Source: a bacterium (GTDB lineage Bacteria; Actinomycetota; Acidimicrobiia; Acidimicrobiales; CATQHL01). Taken from it: 64,000 nt of DNA. The position numbers and the translations under genes were made by a program. The stretch covers positions 35,335 to 99,334 of the forward strand of contig JAPOVS010000056.1 of NCBI GenBank assembly GCA_026708055.1, read 5' to 3'. Positions 1 through 8,076 of this stretch are shown here, piece after piece. Numbering within the stretch: the stretch's first letter is position 1; each line of letters opens with the position of its first letter. Below the pieces are notes generated by a model. It was not told the DNA's origin, made no database searches, and saw only the letters and a list, made by a program, of their open reading frames with translations.

Positions 1-80
1 TACCCCCTCGCAACAGTCCGGGTGCAGGACGTGGGGTACAGTACCCCGCGCACCGGATGCCGGTGGCGGAGGGAATCACG

Positions 81-917
81 ATGCTGGAAGCGGAGGGAAC
101 GAGCCGCAGGCTCATCAGTACTCGTCACGGCCATGTGCACATGCGCAGCAACGGCGAGGGCGATCCACCGCTCGTGCTGCTGCACATGGGCCTCTCGTCG
201 GGCCGCATGTACCGCCACATCACCCCTCGGCTGTCCGCCGGGCGCCGGGTGGTCGTGCCCGACCGTCTCGGGTTCGGGTGCTCCGATCACCCGCGGCCCG
301 GCCTGTCCCTGGGTGACTATGCCGACTCCACGATCGACGCGCTCGACGCCATGGGGATCGGCCAGTTCGACGTTGCGGGTGTCCACACCGGTTCGTGCGA
401 GGCCATCGATCTGGCGGTGCGCTACCCGGACCGGATCCGGCGGATCGCGGTCGTGACCGTGCCGGTGTTCTCGCCGGAGGAGATCCCGCAGTACAAGGAC
501 AACTACCTGCACGAACCGAGGCCCGATGCCGACGGCTCGCATCTCGACTGGTACTGGCGCTGGTGGCGCGACGGCGGCTTCGGCGGCGCGGCCGAGCGCT
601 CGCGCGCCTGGTCGCCCGACCTGCTGCACGAGTTCCTGATGGATCATCTGGGGGCGCAGCCCGATCCCTGGATGACGTACCACGCCGTCTTCGACCATCC
701 GACCGGCGAGTTCGTCTCGAAGATTCGCCAGCCCTTCTTGGTAGTCGACGTCCACGACGATCTGACCACCCAGACCGCTCGGGCGATGCCGTTGCTGCCG
801 GCTCACACCCAAGTCGTCTCGCGACCGGATCTCACCGACGTGCTGGAGCTCTTCACAACCGCCGCCGATGAGATCGCCGAGCACTTCGAGGGGTTCTTCG
901 AGGAGGTTCTCCCGTGA
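81..917 (+). CDS. alpha/beta-hydrolase fold protein with non-canonical nucleophile elbow
   Basis: A 278-residue alpha/beta-hydrolase fold protein. The oxyanion region (LLHMGLSSG) and the VVPDRLGFGCSD strand-turn are typical of the fold. At the nucleophile elbow, where GxSxG is expected, the sequence reads GVHTG (residues 100-104), so His102 sits where Ser, Asp or Cys normally does. I also see no clear catalytic His near the C-terminus. Known hydrolase-fold families include such non-canonical elbows, so it may be a hydrolase, a lyase-like enzyme or a non-catalytic member. I chose the ATG at 81 because GGAGGGA lies 6 nt upstream; an in-frame ATG at 57 lacks such a site. The stop overlaps the next gene's GTG (GTGA), so the two are translationally coupled. 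The substrate is unknown. Confidence 0.8.
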   Translation: MLEAEGTSRRLISTRHGHVHMRSNGEGDPPLVLLHMGLSSGRMYRHITPRLSAGRRVVVPDRLGFGCSDHPRPGLSLGDYADSTIDALDAMGIGQFDVAGVHTGSCEAIDLAVRYPDRIRRIAVVTVPVFSPEEIPQYKDNYLHEPRPDADGSHLDWYWRWWRDGGFGGAAERSRAWSPDLLHEFLMDHLGAQPDPWMTYHAVFDHPTGEFVSKIRQPFLVVDVHDDLTTQTARAMPLLPAHTQVVSRPDLTDVLELFTTAADEIAEHFEGFFEEVLP

Positions 918-1822
918 AGCTCCCGATGAACGACCGCTACGACTACGTGTCGATCAAGGACCGCGTGCCCTACGACTGGCCCAACGGCACCCGTCTCGCC
1001 GTGTGCCTGTCGAACAACGTCGAACACTTCGCCTACAAGGCGGGTATGGGTCTGAACGATTCGGCGGTGAGCGCGCCCGCCGACTACCGGAGCTATGCCT
1101 GGCGGGACTACGGCAACCGGATCGGCATCTGGCGCATGTTCGACGTATTCGACGAGTTGGAGATCCCGTGGTCGCACAACGTCAATTCGACGGTGATGGA
1201 GCTCTACCCCGACATCGTCGCCAAGATCATCGAGCGCGGCGACGAGATCATCGCCCACGGCCGGACGAACTCCGAACGCAGCGACGGCCTCTGGGAGCCC
1301 GACGAGGCCCGCCTCATCGCCGAGACAACCGAGGCCATCACCGAGTACTGGGGCCGCCGGCCGAGCGGCTGGATGGGGCCGTACATCGCCGAGTCGGCCG
1401 TCACCAGCGACCTGCTCGCGGAGGCCGGCTACAAGTACACGCTGCAGTCCCCCTGCGACGACCAGCCGATCTGGCTCAGGACCAGGTCGGGCCCGTTGCT
1501 GAGCATCCCCTACCCCTTGGAACTGAACGACGTGGGCGTCTACGTCCGGCGGCATCACCCTGCGCCGGTCTTCGCCGAGATGATGATCGATCAGTTCGAC
1601 GAGATGCTCCGCCTCGCCGACGAGCAGCCGCTGGTGTACTCGGTCTCGCTGCACACTTTCCTGGTCGGCCAACCGTTCCGCCTGAAGTACCTGCGCGCCG
1701 CCCTCGAGCACATCGCGGCGCGGCGTGACGACGTGTGGCTGGCAAGACCCGAGGACGTCGCCGTCCACGTGATGGGCCTGCCGGAGGGCACCGTCCCCGG
1801 AAGCAGCCCTCAGGCCGGCTGA
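914..1822 (+). CDS. polysaccharide deacetylase family protein (PuuE-like)
   Basis: A 302-residue NodB-fold protein resembling the PuuE/allantoinase-type branch of polysaccharide deacetylases rather than secreted chitin deacetylases. There is no signal peptide. The branch signatures are GDEIIAHGRTNSE in the first third and the RPSGWMGP turn. The classic TxDD metal motif is absent and VEHF appears in its place, as is usual in this branch. It starts at GTG 914, with AGGAGGT 8 nt upstream and a 4-nt overlap with the preceding hydrolase gene. Known members hydrolyse C-N bonds of small metabolites or sugars. The pairing with a hydrolase suggests a two-step catabolic unit, but the substrate cannot be read from sequence. 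Confidence 0.82.
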   Translation: MKLPMNDRYDYVSIKDRVPYDWPNGTRLAVCLSNNVEHFAYKAGMGLNDSAVSAPADYRSYAWRDYGNRIGIWRMFDVFDELEIPWSHNVNSTVMELYPDIVAKIIERGDEIIAHGRTNSERSDGLWEPDEARLIAETTEAITEYWGRRPSGWMGPYIAESAVTSDLLAEAGYKYTLQSPCDDQPIWLRTRSGPLLSIPYPLELNDVGVYVRRHHPAPVFAEMMIDQFDEMLRLADEQPLVYSVSLHTFLVGQPFRLKYLRAALEHIAARRDDVWLARPEDVAVHVMGLPEGTVPGSSPQAG

Positions 1823-1926
1823 GTACCGGGCCCCGGCAACCCAGGAGGTGACCTCGACGGGGGTCCGAACGGCTGCGGTTCGGGCGGCTCGAACCGCCTG
1901 GCTGTGGCCGTTAGGAAGAGAGATTG

Positions 1927-2487
1927 CTAGGCGCTGTGCTCGTGGTGGCGGTGGGGGCAGATTTTACTCGATGCCCAGGAGTGCCAGCCCGAGAGATCGG
2001 GATCGTTGACGAGCAGGGCTGCGGCGCTGATGTTGACGGCCGGATCGAGGTACGTCTCATCGTCGCGCCCGAACCACTTGACCATGCGCTCGTGGTATTC
2101 CGACCCGATCCACCAGTCGGAGTTGATCTGCATCAAGCCGAACGAGCCGCGTCCCGGGTCGTCGGGATTGGTGCTGCCGGGGTCGCCGCCCGACTCGTAG
2201 GAGATGATGCACAGCGCCGTGGAGGCATCGACCGGGTCGAAGACGGCGCACACCGTCGGTTCCCACCGCAGCACCGCCTCGGGTTCGACGATCTCGCTGA
2301 GCACGGGGGTTCCCTCGAGGCACGAGGTCTCACCGCCGGCCGGGGAACTCTCCAGGAACTGCAGGTAGGACCGGAGGCCGGCAACCTCCGACGGCGAGCA
2401 CCCCAGCACTCCGAGCGATGCGCACAGGCCGAGGACGAGCGCGACCATGCGGCGGGTAGCGAATCGACGCCGGACGAGCACCGCCAC
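1927..2487 (-). CDS. lysozyme-like transglycosylase domain lipoprotein
   Basis: A 186-residue exported protein. The N-terminus has arginines, a hydrophobic stretch and a lipobox-like LGVLGC with Cys30, suggesting a lipoprotein. The C-terminal half contains a lysozyme-like or SLT-type core: an ESGGDP glutamate (the likely catalytic Glu) followed by GSFGLMQIN and W-rich segments. Such domains cleave peptidoglycan and act in wall remodelling. The C-terminus is His-rich (CPHRHHEHSA). It is divergent from tpx, with a 12-nt palindrome in the shared intergenic region. The 104 nt between this gene and the deacetylase gene contain no recognisable gene. Confidence 0.75.
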   Translation of the reverse strand: MAVLVRRRFATRRMVALVLGLCASLGVLGCSPSEVAGLRSYLQFLESSPAGGETSCLEGTPVLSEIVEPEAVLRWEPTVCAVFDPVDASTALCIISYESGGDPGSTNPDDPGRGSFGLMQINSDWWIGSEYHERMVKWFGRDDETYLDPAVNISAAALLVNDPDLSGWHSWASSKICPHRHHEHSA

Positions 2488-2529
2488 AGGCTAAGCACGC
2501 GGTCGAGAGGACCGTCACACGAAGTGCTG

Positions 2530-2541
2530 TGACATATGTCA
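2530..2541. promoter_or_regulatory. 12-nt perfect palindrome between divergent genes
   Basis: TGACATATGTCA is a perfect palindrome in the 149-nt gap between the lysozyme-like gene and tpx. Read on the minus strand it supplies a TTGACA-like -35 for the lysozyme-like gene, although no matching -10 is evident. On the plus strand, TTGTCA (2562-2567) and TAGAAA (2586-2591), 18 nt apart, form a weak candidate promoter for tpx. An operator role is inference. Confidence 0.35.
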
Positions 2542-2636
2542 AACGCACCACCGAGTGGAAATTGTCAAGCACTCGACGGATCGGCTAGAAACTCAGGCTC
2601 CGGAGACGGAGACACGCATATGGGGGATTACCTGGC

Positions 2637-3134
2637 ATGGCGACGATCGAGCATGAAGGAGACATCCTCCACACGAGCGGTGAGTTGCCTGCCGTGGGTG
2701 CCGAGGCTCCCGACTTCAGCCTGGTCGGGGCCGATATGGAACCGATGAGCCCCGGGGTCTTCGCCGGCCGGCGACTGGTGCTCAACATCTTCCCGAGCAT
2801 CGACACGGAGACCTGCGCAGAGAGCGTGCGAGTGTTCAACGAGCGCGTCATAGGCCTCTACGCCGCGACGGTGCTGTGCGTGTCGGCCGACCTGCCCTTC
2901 GCTGCGAGGCGGTTCTGCCGGAACGAGGGCATCCAGAACGTCTACACCGCGTCCACCTTCCGCTCCCCGGAGTTCGCCGAGGACTACGGCGTGCGCATCA
3001 TGAACAGTTCCATGGAGGGTCTGTGCGCCCGTGCGGTCGTCGTGATCGACGAGTATGGCAAGGTCGTCCACACCGAACTCGTCTCACCACTCAACGCCGA
3101 CCCCGACTACGACGCCGCTCTGAGCGCCCTGTAA
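2637..3134 (+). CDS. tpx: thiol peroxidase (atypical 2-Cys peroxiredoxin)
   Basis: A 165-residue Tpx, the usual family length. The peroxidatic cysteine lies in FPSIDTETCAESVR (about residue 60) and the resolving cysteine in DLPFAARRFC (about residue 94), both in family positions. The enzyme reduces H2O2 and alkyl hydroperoxides in the cytoplasm using thioredoxin-type reductants. It appears to be a single gene. After its stop come three short direct repeats, then the convergent vapC. Confidence 0.95.
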   Translation: MATIEHEGDILHTSGELPAVGAEAPDFSLVGADMEPMSPGVFAGRRLVLNIFPSIDTETCAESVRVFNERVIGLYAATVLCVSADLPFAARRFCRNEGIQNVYTASTFRSPEFAEDYGVRIMNSSMEGLCARAVVVIDEYGKVVHTELVSPLNADPDYDAALSAL

Positions 3135-3158
3135 GGGACCCCGTCCGGCGCGAAGCCA

Positions 3159-3195
3159 GCAGGGGTCAGGCAGGGGTCAAGTCAGGCAGGGGTCA
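3159..3195 (+). repeat. three direct copies of a 10-nt repeat
   Basis: The decamer GCAGGGGTCA occurs at 3159-3168, 3170-3179 and 3186-3195, between the tpx stop and the vapC stop. AGCAGGGGTCA also appears near 9344 at the end of a small accessory gene. The function is unknown. It may mark the edge of the accessory region. Confidence 0.6.
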
Positions 3196-3603
3196 ACTCG
3201 AAACCGCCAGGCGTTCGACGGGTTGGCCGGTGATGTCGGCGATGAGTTCGAAATCCTCGTCCATGTGCAGGACGGTCAGCCGGGACAGTTCGGCGATGGC
3301 GGCGATGAGCAGGTCCGGGATCGACGGTGCGCGGTGGTGGCCGGCCCTCGCCAGCGCTTGCTGCACCGCCATCGCCCGGTCCTCGCCGGCGGGTGTCAGG
3401 TACTCGACGGGCATGGCGCTGAGCGGCGGTTCGGCGACGCTCCGCCGGAGGTCATCGGCCGAGCGCGCCGAGAACCCCGCCTCGAGTCGGGTGAGTGTCG
3501 AGATCCGTACCAGCCCGCGGCTCATTCGTGACGCCCACTCCGCCGCGTCGGGGCTCGTGGCGAGCCGCACGAGCGCCGACTTGTCGATCAGCCAGCCGGT
3601 CAT
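3193..3603 (-). CDS. vapC: VapC-type PIN-domain ribonuclease toxin
   Basis: A 136-residue PIN-domain protein. The four acidic positions of the active site are visible: Asp7 (WLIDKSAL), Glu41 (TRLEAGFS), the Asp of SIPDLLIAA, and the Asp of HMDEDFELI. VapC toxins are Mg-dependent endoRNases neutralised by VapB. I chose the ATG at 3603 because the family begins [11 protein letters not shown]. The frame runs open further upstream through a tandem repeat, but that extension (AP/TQTPG-rich) does not belong to the PIN fold. The ATG overlaps the stop of a repeat-encoded decoy ORF (ATGA). The antitoxin lies 278 nt upstream instead of directly adjacent. Confidence 0.88.
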   Translation of the reverse strand: MTGWLIDKSALVRLATSPDAAEWASRMSRGLVRISTLTRLEAGFSARSADDLRRSVAEPPLSAMPVEYLTPAGEDRAMAVQQALARAGHHRAPSIPDLLIAAIAELSRLTVLHMDEDFELIADITGQPVERLAVSS

Positions 3604-3887
3604 GTCCACCCGCGTCCCCGGCGTCCCCGGCGTCTGTGTCGTGGGTGCCGTGGGCACTGCACCGGCGCCGACTTGTCGATCAGCCGGCCGGTCATGTCCA
3701 CGCGCGACCCCCGGCGTCCCCGGCGTCTGTGTCGTGGGTGCCGTGGGCACTGCACCGGCGCCGACTTGTCGATCAGCCGGCCGGTCATGTCCACGCGCGA
3801 CCCCCGGCGTCCCCGGCGTCTGTGTCGTGGGTGCCGTGGGCACTGCACCGGCGCCGACTTGTCGATCAGGCGGCCGGTCATGTCCAT
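3600..3887 (-). repeat. 93-bp tandem repeat of the vapC 5' end forming a decoy ORF between vapB and vapC
   Basis: The vapC start region is repeated in tandem. The CATGTCC marking the vapC start occurs at 3601, 3693, 3786 and 3879, giving periods of 92, 93 and 93 nt. Each copy re-encodes the toxin N-terminus ([11 protein letters not shown]) followed by an Arg/Pro-rich linker. Read from the ATG at 3881 or 3887, the copies make an ORF of about 95 codons that starts on the vapB stop (ATGA). Because the last unit is 92 nt, the ORF ends exactly on the true vapC start (ATGA again). This is consistent with tandem duplication of the original vapB-vapC junction. The decoy peptide has no PIN core. Confidence 0.9.
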
Positions 3888-4099
3888 GCGGAGTGCATCA
3901 CGTCGTCGTCGGCGAGGTCACAGAAGGTCTCCCCGAACCAACGCAGCGACTCCACGGTCACGTCGCCGCTTCCGGTGGTGCGCTCACGCTCCAGCAGCCT
4001 TCGCAGGTATTCCACCCGCGAGAGGCCGACCGCTCTGGCGTTCACCTCGATGGCCGCCACGACGTCATCGGGAACGTCCCGCACAAGAATGTCGACCAC
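3878..4099 (-). CDS. vapB: VapB-type antitoxin (FitA/RHH-like)
   Basis: A 73-residue antitoxin. The N-terminal ribbon-helix-helix-like segment ([20 protein letters not shown], then [12 protein letters not shown]) is the DNA-binding half. The acidic and aromatic tail ([15 protein letters not shown]) is the likely toxin-wrapping half. It starts at GTG 4099 behind GGAGGTGA. The stop (TGA, 3880-3878) overlaps an ATG belonging to a decoy copy of the vapC start. Autoregulation is likely, because an inverted repeat lies just upstream at 4131-4146. Confidence 0.85.
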   Translation of the reverse strand: MVDILVRDVPDDVVAAIEVNARAVGLSRVEYLRRLLERERTTGSGDVTVESLRWFGETFCDLADDDVMHSAWT

Positions 4100-4130
4100 G
4101 AGTCACCTCCAACGGCAATCTCTGCTCGTA

Positions 4131-4146
4131 CGATATCACGCGATAT
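4131..4146. promoter_or_regulatory. inverted repeat upstream of vapB
   Basis: CGATAT occurs twice, 10 nt apart. ATATC and GATAT form inverted arms around ACGC, about 32 nt upstream of the vapB start. VapB proteins usually bind such repeats to repress their own operon, so this is the likely operator. GCGATATT here also occurs in the palindrome upstream of the ATPase gene at 5151. Confidence 0.5.
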
Positions 4147-4225
4147 TGCATCCGCCCCGGCACCGGGCGCCGGGTATCGTGTAGCCGCTCCACACAATTG
4201 AGGCGGATACTCCGAGGCCGGTGCC

Positions 4226-4513
4226 TCTAGAGCCGGAGTGGCTGGTTGACGGTGGAGTCCGCGCTGCCGCGGCGGCTGTGCAGGTGTCGTCGCGGTGGGG
4301 GTGGCCGGTGTTCGGGGGGCGGTGGCGGGCGGCGTGGCGGAGGGTGCGTTTGCCGTCGGCGGCTGTGTCGATGTCGCCGCCGTTGTCGTGGAGTTCGTGG
4401 TGGTGGCGGTGGCCGCAGGGGAGGCAGAGGTTGTCGATCTGGCCCGCAACCCGGCCGACCGCGTCGCCCGCAACGCCATCGGTGGTGTTGCTCAGGAGGG
4501 TCGGATCGGTCAT
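4226..4513 (-). pseudogene. remnant of HNH endonuclease C-terminus (tentative)
   Basis: No intact gene fits 4200-4700. The minus-strand frame reads DNLCLPCGHRHHHELHDNGG, then DIDTAADGKRTLRHAA. This resembles the C-terminal HNH segment of the DUF222/13E12 repeat family (CxxCHHHxHxxG followed by a short basic tail). It has no DUF222 body upstream, and the downstream frame decays into Ala/Arg/Pro-rich sequence. The GC-rich ORFs on the opposite strand look compositional. Recognition rests on this short motif only. Confidence 0.4.
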
Positions 4514-4712
4514 CGTGGGCTCCCCGCAGGAGTTCGCCGGCGTGCACTTCGCGTCGGCCGGGCCGACAAGCCGGTCGGGGAGCCACCGACTCCCCCTCTG
4601 GGGAGGACCGATGAACCGGTAGTGAGTACTCTAGCACCTCTGAATCAATGACACAACACTTGTTCGGGGAATTCTCGGAATATATTCGCGATGAAGGTCA
4701 GATGAGAGCCGT

Positions 4713-4845
4713 CTAGGCCGGCGCGGCGTTGTCGTACCAGAACGGAAATGCTCGCCCGCCTCCCCATCCTCGATAGTGATGCTGCCGGGGGAGCAGGCGG
4801 GTGAATGTGACGGCCGGTCCATTGGAGGGATGATCGGCCTCAACG
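4713..4845 (-). pseudogene. 3' fragment related to the restriction-modification gene at 9.4-12.9 kb
   Basis: The minus strand encodes ADHPSNGPAVTFTRLL and RAFPFWYDNAAPA before a stop at 4713. The intact gene at 9385-12855 carries DDHPENGPAVTFTHLL and RAFPLWRDNGATTA at the matching place. The fragment is therefore a leftover of a second member of that family, with the flanks lost. It sits just before the first ATPase gene, and the remaining sequence to 5090 holds nothing I can identify. Confidence 0.65.
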
Positions 4846-5091
4846 TAGCGCCCAGAGTAGAGCGGGGGCGCCGGCGCCAACGGACTCGGCCACTCAACCG
4901 GCGCCTCCGCTTGTCCCTTTAGCTCTACCACGAACCCCGCGGGGTGGCGGAGCATCGGCGAACTCGGCGTCGCTCGCGTCTTCTCACAGTGCTTGCTCCG
5001 GATCCGCGGTGCAGGCGTGTGGCGGGACCGCACCGACGGTGCCTGAACTCCAGTTTGCGACGATCCGCACTCCAGTTTTCGGCACCTTAGC

Positions 5092-5131
5092 ATGCGATAA
5101 TATCGCACTTGCAAATGCGATATTATCGCAT
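5092..5131. promoter_or_regulatory. pair of palindromes upstream of the DUF4143 ATPase gene
   Basis: Two perfect palindromes lie 20-60 nt before the start at 5151: TGCGATAATATCGCA (5093-5107) and ATGCGATATTATCGCAT (5115-5131). Their centres are about 23 nt apart, roughly two helical turns, as expected for two dimers binding side by side. They lie where a promoter for this gene must be. The AT-rich cores could also supply the -10 element. The regulator is unknown. Confidence 0.6.
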
Positions 5132-5150
5132 AGACGCTAGGATATGAGCC

Positions 5151-6428
5151 ATGGACGGGCCGTTGACGCCTGAAGGCTACCTGCGGAGGGTGGTGGACCG
5201 CGAGGTCGAGGCCGCGCTGGGCAGTTCTCCGGCGGTGGTGATCGAAGGGCCGAGGGCCTGCGGAAAGACGTGGACGGCTCGCAGGTTCGCCGCGAGCGCC
5301 GCCGCTCTGGACGAGTCCGACGACGCCCGCTTGGCGGCCGCCCTGGACCCTGGCGCGCTGCTTGGGGGCGACGCCCCCCGTCTGCTGGACGAGTGGCAGC
5401 TCGCGCCCCGCATCTGGAATCCCATGCGCCACGCCTGCGACCGGAGCGGCCGGCCCGGCCGGTTCATCCTCACCGGCTCGGCCAACCCTCCCGACGACGC
5501 CACCCGCCACTCGGGAGCGGGAAGGGTGACGCGAGTCCGGATGCGGCCGATGTCGCTGTTCGAGTCGGGAGAGTCCACCGGCGCGGTATCGCTCGGAGGG
5601 CTGCTGAACGGGGAGCGCGCGGCGCCGAGCCGCTCCGACATGACCCTCGCCGAGGTCGTGGACCTCGTGTGCCGGGGCGGCTGGCCGTGGCTGCTGGACG
5701 CCCCTGTCCCGGACGCGCAGAGCCGGTTGCGCGACTACCTGGGCGAGATCGCCCGGACCGAGATCCCCCGATCGGGGGGGCCGGCGCATGACCCGGTGGG
5801 CGTGGGCAGGCTGCTCGTCTCCCTGGCCCGGAACGAAGCCACGAACGTCACCTACAGGACCCTTGCCGACGACGTCAGCGGAGGCACGGACGCCTCCACC
5901 CATCCCCGCACGGTCCGGCGCTATCTGGAGGCTCTCTCCCGGCTGTTCGTCGTCGAAGGCCTTCCTGCGTGGGCCCCGCACCTGCGTTCGGCCTCGCAGC
6001 TCCGGCGCACCGAGAAGCGCTACTTCGTGGACCCCTCGCTGGCGGTGGCAGCCTTGCGAACAAACGCCGGGCGGCTACGCGCCGATCTGGGCTTCCTGGG
6101 CTTGCTGTTCGAGTCTCTGGCCATGCGCGATCTCCGCGTGTACGCGCAGGCCAACGACGCCCGAGTGTTCTATTTCCGCGACAACGCCACCCTCGAGGTG
6201 GACGCCATCGTCGAGCGCGCTGACGGCGAGTGGATGGCCGCGGAGATCAAACTGGGGGGCGAAGCGCTGATACGCCACGGTGTGAAGAGCCTGCTGCGCC
6301 TCCGCGACAGGGTCGATGCGGCCCGGATGGGAACCCCCGCGGCCCTCCTGGTCATCACCGCCACCGGCTACGGCTTCCAGCATCCCGACGGCGTGGCGAT
6401 CATGCCGCTCGGCGCGCTCGGCCCGTGA
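5151..6428 (+). CDS. AAA ATPase with DUF4143 domain (copy 1)
   Basis: A 425-residue protein of the widespread ATPase/DUF4143 family. Walker A is GPRACGKT (residues 33-40), Walker B is RLLDEWQLA (about 78-86), and a sensor-like LTGSAN follows. The second half is DUF4143, ending in a restriction-nuclease-like core (LEVDAIVERADGEWMAAEIK: an Asp, then an ExK). The biochemical role of the family is not established; members are frequent in accessory and defence regions. A paralogue lies 200 nt downstream in the same direction and a decayed copy at 12.9-13.2 kb. The intergenic region after it carries a fragment of the CBS gene found at 13.4 kb. Confidence 0.85.
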   Translation: MDGPLTPEGYLRRVVDREVEAALGSSPAVVIEGPRACGKTWTARRFAASAAALDESDDARLAAALDPGALLGGDAPRLLDEWQLAPRIWNPMRHACDRSGRPGRFILTGSANPPDDATRHSGAGRVTRVRMRPMSLFESGESTGAVSLGGLLNGERAAPSRSDMTLAEVVDLVCRGGWPWLLDAPVPDAQSRLRDYLGEIARTEIPRSGGPAHDPVGVGRLLVSLARNEATNVTYRTLADDVSGGTDASTHPRTVRRYLEALSRLFVVEGLPAWAPHLRSASQLRRTEKRYFVDPSLAVAALRTNAGRLRADLGFLGLLFESLAMRDLRVYAQANDARVFYFRDNATLEVDAIVERADGEWMAAEIKLGGEALIRHGVKSLLRLRDRVDAARMGTPAALLVITATGYGFQHPDGVAIMPLGALGP

Positions 6429-6486
6429 GGCTCACTGATCTCGATGAGCCCCGACCGGCGGCCATCCCGGCCCGGCGACGGGGCCC

Positions 6487-6590
6487 GTCAGCCCTTGCGC
6501 CCGATACGGGCGCTCTGAGCGCTTCGCGGAGGCTCACGGTGCCCGGCAGGCAGGTGCTGTCGGCCACGGGGGTGTCGGTCGACATTTTGG
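6487..6590 (-). pseudogene. 3'-end remnant of a CBS-domain gene
   Basis: Read on the minus strand, this intergenic stretch encodes a frameshifted version of the C-terminus of the CBS gene at 13446-13826. VADSTCLPGTVSLREAL compares with VVDGTGLIGIVSLRDVL. The terminal sequence TCAGCCCTTGCG.CCGAT.CGGGCGCT is shared at DNA level. An extra base breaks the frame. It abuts the leader of the second DUF4143 gene. Confidence 0.7.
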
Positions 6591-6627
6591 GTGTTCGCCA
6601 CCCTAATTATTGGGGTACCATGATTCT
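6577..6627 (+). promoter_or_regulatory. conserved leader of DUF4143 gene, also present at 13.33 kb
   Basis: The 54 nt from 6577 match 13328-13381 at about 48 positions. Both contain the hairpin GGGTG-TTCGC-CACCC and a GGGGTAxCAxGATTCT block running up to the start codon. At 6628 this block ends exactly at the GTG of an intact DUF4143 gene. At 13.3 kb the gene body is missing. There is no ribosome site, so the transcript may be leaderless or very short-leadered. Confidence 0.6.
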
Positions 6628-7938
6628 GTGAGCATTGAGCTTCCGGGCGAGTACTTGCCGCGGCTCTTGGACGGCAAGCTGCGGGAGGTGCTGCTGTTCT
6701 CGCCGGCGGTCGTCGTCGAAGGTCCGAGGGGGTGCGGCAAGACGACCACGGGCAGCCGAGCCGCGTCGTCGTTCTTGGCCATGGATGAAGTCGAGGTGGC
6801 TGGCGGGTCGCCCGGCGCGCTTCGCGGTCTGCTGGATCTGCCGCCGCCGCTGCTGGTGGACGAGTGGCAGGTGGCGCCGGGGCTGTGGAACGCGGTGCGG
6901 CGCGAGTGCGACCGGCGAGGGGGCGCGCCGGGCCAGTTCATCTTGACGGGCTCGTCCACGTTGCCCGACAACCCCATCCGCCACTCCGGTGCGGGCAGGC
7001 TGGCGCCGCTGCGGCTGCGGACGTTCTCGTCCTATGAGAGCGGCCTCTCCAACGGCTCGGTGTCGTTGGGGGCCATGCTGGGCGGGCTGCCGGTGGACGC
7101 GGCCGCGGAACGGGCGCTGTCCCGTCTGGAGTTGGCCGAGGCGATCTGTCGGGGGGGCTGGCCGGCTTCGCTGAGAATGCCTCTGGAGCAGGCGCTGCGG
7201 TACGTCGAGGCGTACGTGGATGCGATGTGCGGCATCGACATCCGGCGCCGCGCCGATGCGCTTCCCTATCGCAGCGTGGGCACTGCCCGGACGGTTCTGC
7301 GTTCCATTGCCCGGAACGTCGGAACGGCCGCGTCGGTGAGCGCCCTGGCTCGTGACACGGCGGCGGGCGAGATGGAGTCTCCTCTGGACCGCAAGACGCT
7401 GCCGGCGTTCCTCGACGCCTTCGAGAGGGTGTTCATTCGGGAGGACTGCCCGCCGTGGGGGTTCCAGCCCGCGTCGAAGAGGGCCATGCGGGCTCGGCCG
7501 AAGCGCTTCCTGTGCGACCCGTCGATAGCCACCGGGGTCCTGCGTGTCGCACCCCGACGCCTGGCGGGGGAGCCCGAGTTCATGGGCGGCGCGTTCGAGT
7601 CGCTGGTGATGCGAGACCTGCGGGCCTACGCCGACGTCAACGATGCCGAGGTGCGCTATTACGCCGAGAGCGGGTTCGAAGTAGACGCTGTGGTGGAGGA
7701 TCGCGACGGGTCGTGGGTGGCCGTGGAGGTGAAGCTGAGCCGCAGTGAGCACGCGCTCGAGCGGTCCAAGCGGGCCTTGAAGCTGCTGGCGAAGAGGGCG
7801 CGGGAGGCGGGCAGGCGGCCGCCGTCCAAGCTGATCGCCGTCTTCGGCACCAACGCCCCCGGCGAGCACACCGGCCTGCGGATAGCCCACGAGACCGACG
7901 GCGTGGCCGTCGTGCCGCTCGCCGCGCTCGGCCCGTGA
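6628..7938 (+). CDS. AAA ATPase with DUF4143 domain (copy 2)
   Basis: A 436-residue paralogue of the upstream gene. Walker A is GPRGCGKT, Walker B LLVDEWQVA, then LTGSST. The C-terminal nuclease-like core is FEVDAVVEDRDGSWVAVEVK, and the tail VVPLAALGP matches the MPLGALGP end of copy 1. I chose the GTG at 6628; an upstream in-frame TTG (6610) falls inside the conserved leader. The middle regions of the two copies are strongly diverged, so the duplication is old or the genes arrived separately. Confidence 0.85.
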   Translation: MSIELPGEYLPRLLDGKLREVLLFSPAVVVEGPRGCGKTTTGSRAASSFLAMDEVEVAGGSPGALRGLLDLPPPLLVDEWQVAPGLWNAVRRECDRRGGAPGQFILTGSSTLPDNPIRHSGAGRLAPLRLRTFSSYESGLSNGSVSLGAMLGGLPVDAAAERALSRLELAEAICRGGWPASLRMPLEQALRYVEAYVDAMCGIDIRRRADALPYRSVGTARTVLRSIARNVGTAASVSALARDTAAGEMESPLDRKTLPAFLDAFERVFIREDCPPWGFQPASKRAMRARPKRFLCDPSIATGVLRVAPRRLAGEPEFMGGAFESLVMRDLRAYADVNDAEVRYYAESGFEVDAVVEDRDGSWVAVEVKLSRSEHALERSKRALKLLAKRAREAGRRPPSKLIAVFGTNAPGEHTGLRIAHETDGVAVVPLAALGP

Positions 7939-8076
7939 CCTGCTCCGCTCTCCCAGGTCAAGGAGATATTTCTCCACATGGCAAACCCTCCACATCCCAA
8001 CCCATCGGTGGATTCAGGCTAAGATTCACACTGTGGCTTGCCGAGGTCGTATCCCGACCATGGAGGTGATTCACGA

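Noticed and set aside
3604..3843. N-terminal extension of VapC (216-codon frame)
   Set aside because: It is repeat-encoded TPAxTQTPG-type sequence. The PIN domain begins at the ATG at 3603.
3601..3886. Tandem 93-bp array considered as a CRISPR
   Set aside because: Units are contiguous with no unique spacers and they encode the vapC start.
4221..4651. Overlapping plus-strand frames rich in Gly/Arg/Val
   Set aside because: Composition-driven frames opposite the HNH-like remnant. None has a recognisable domain or ribosome site.
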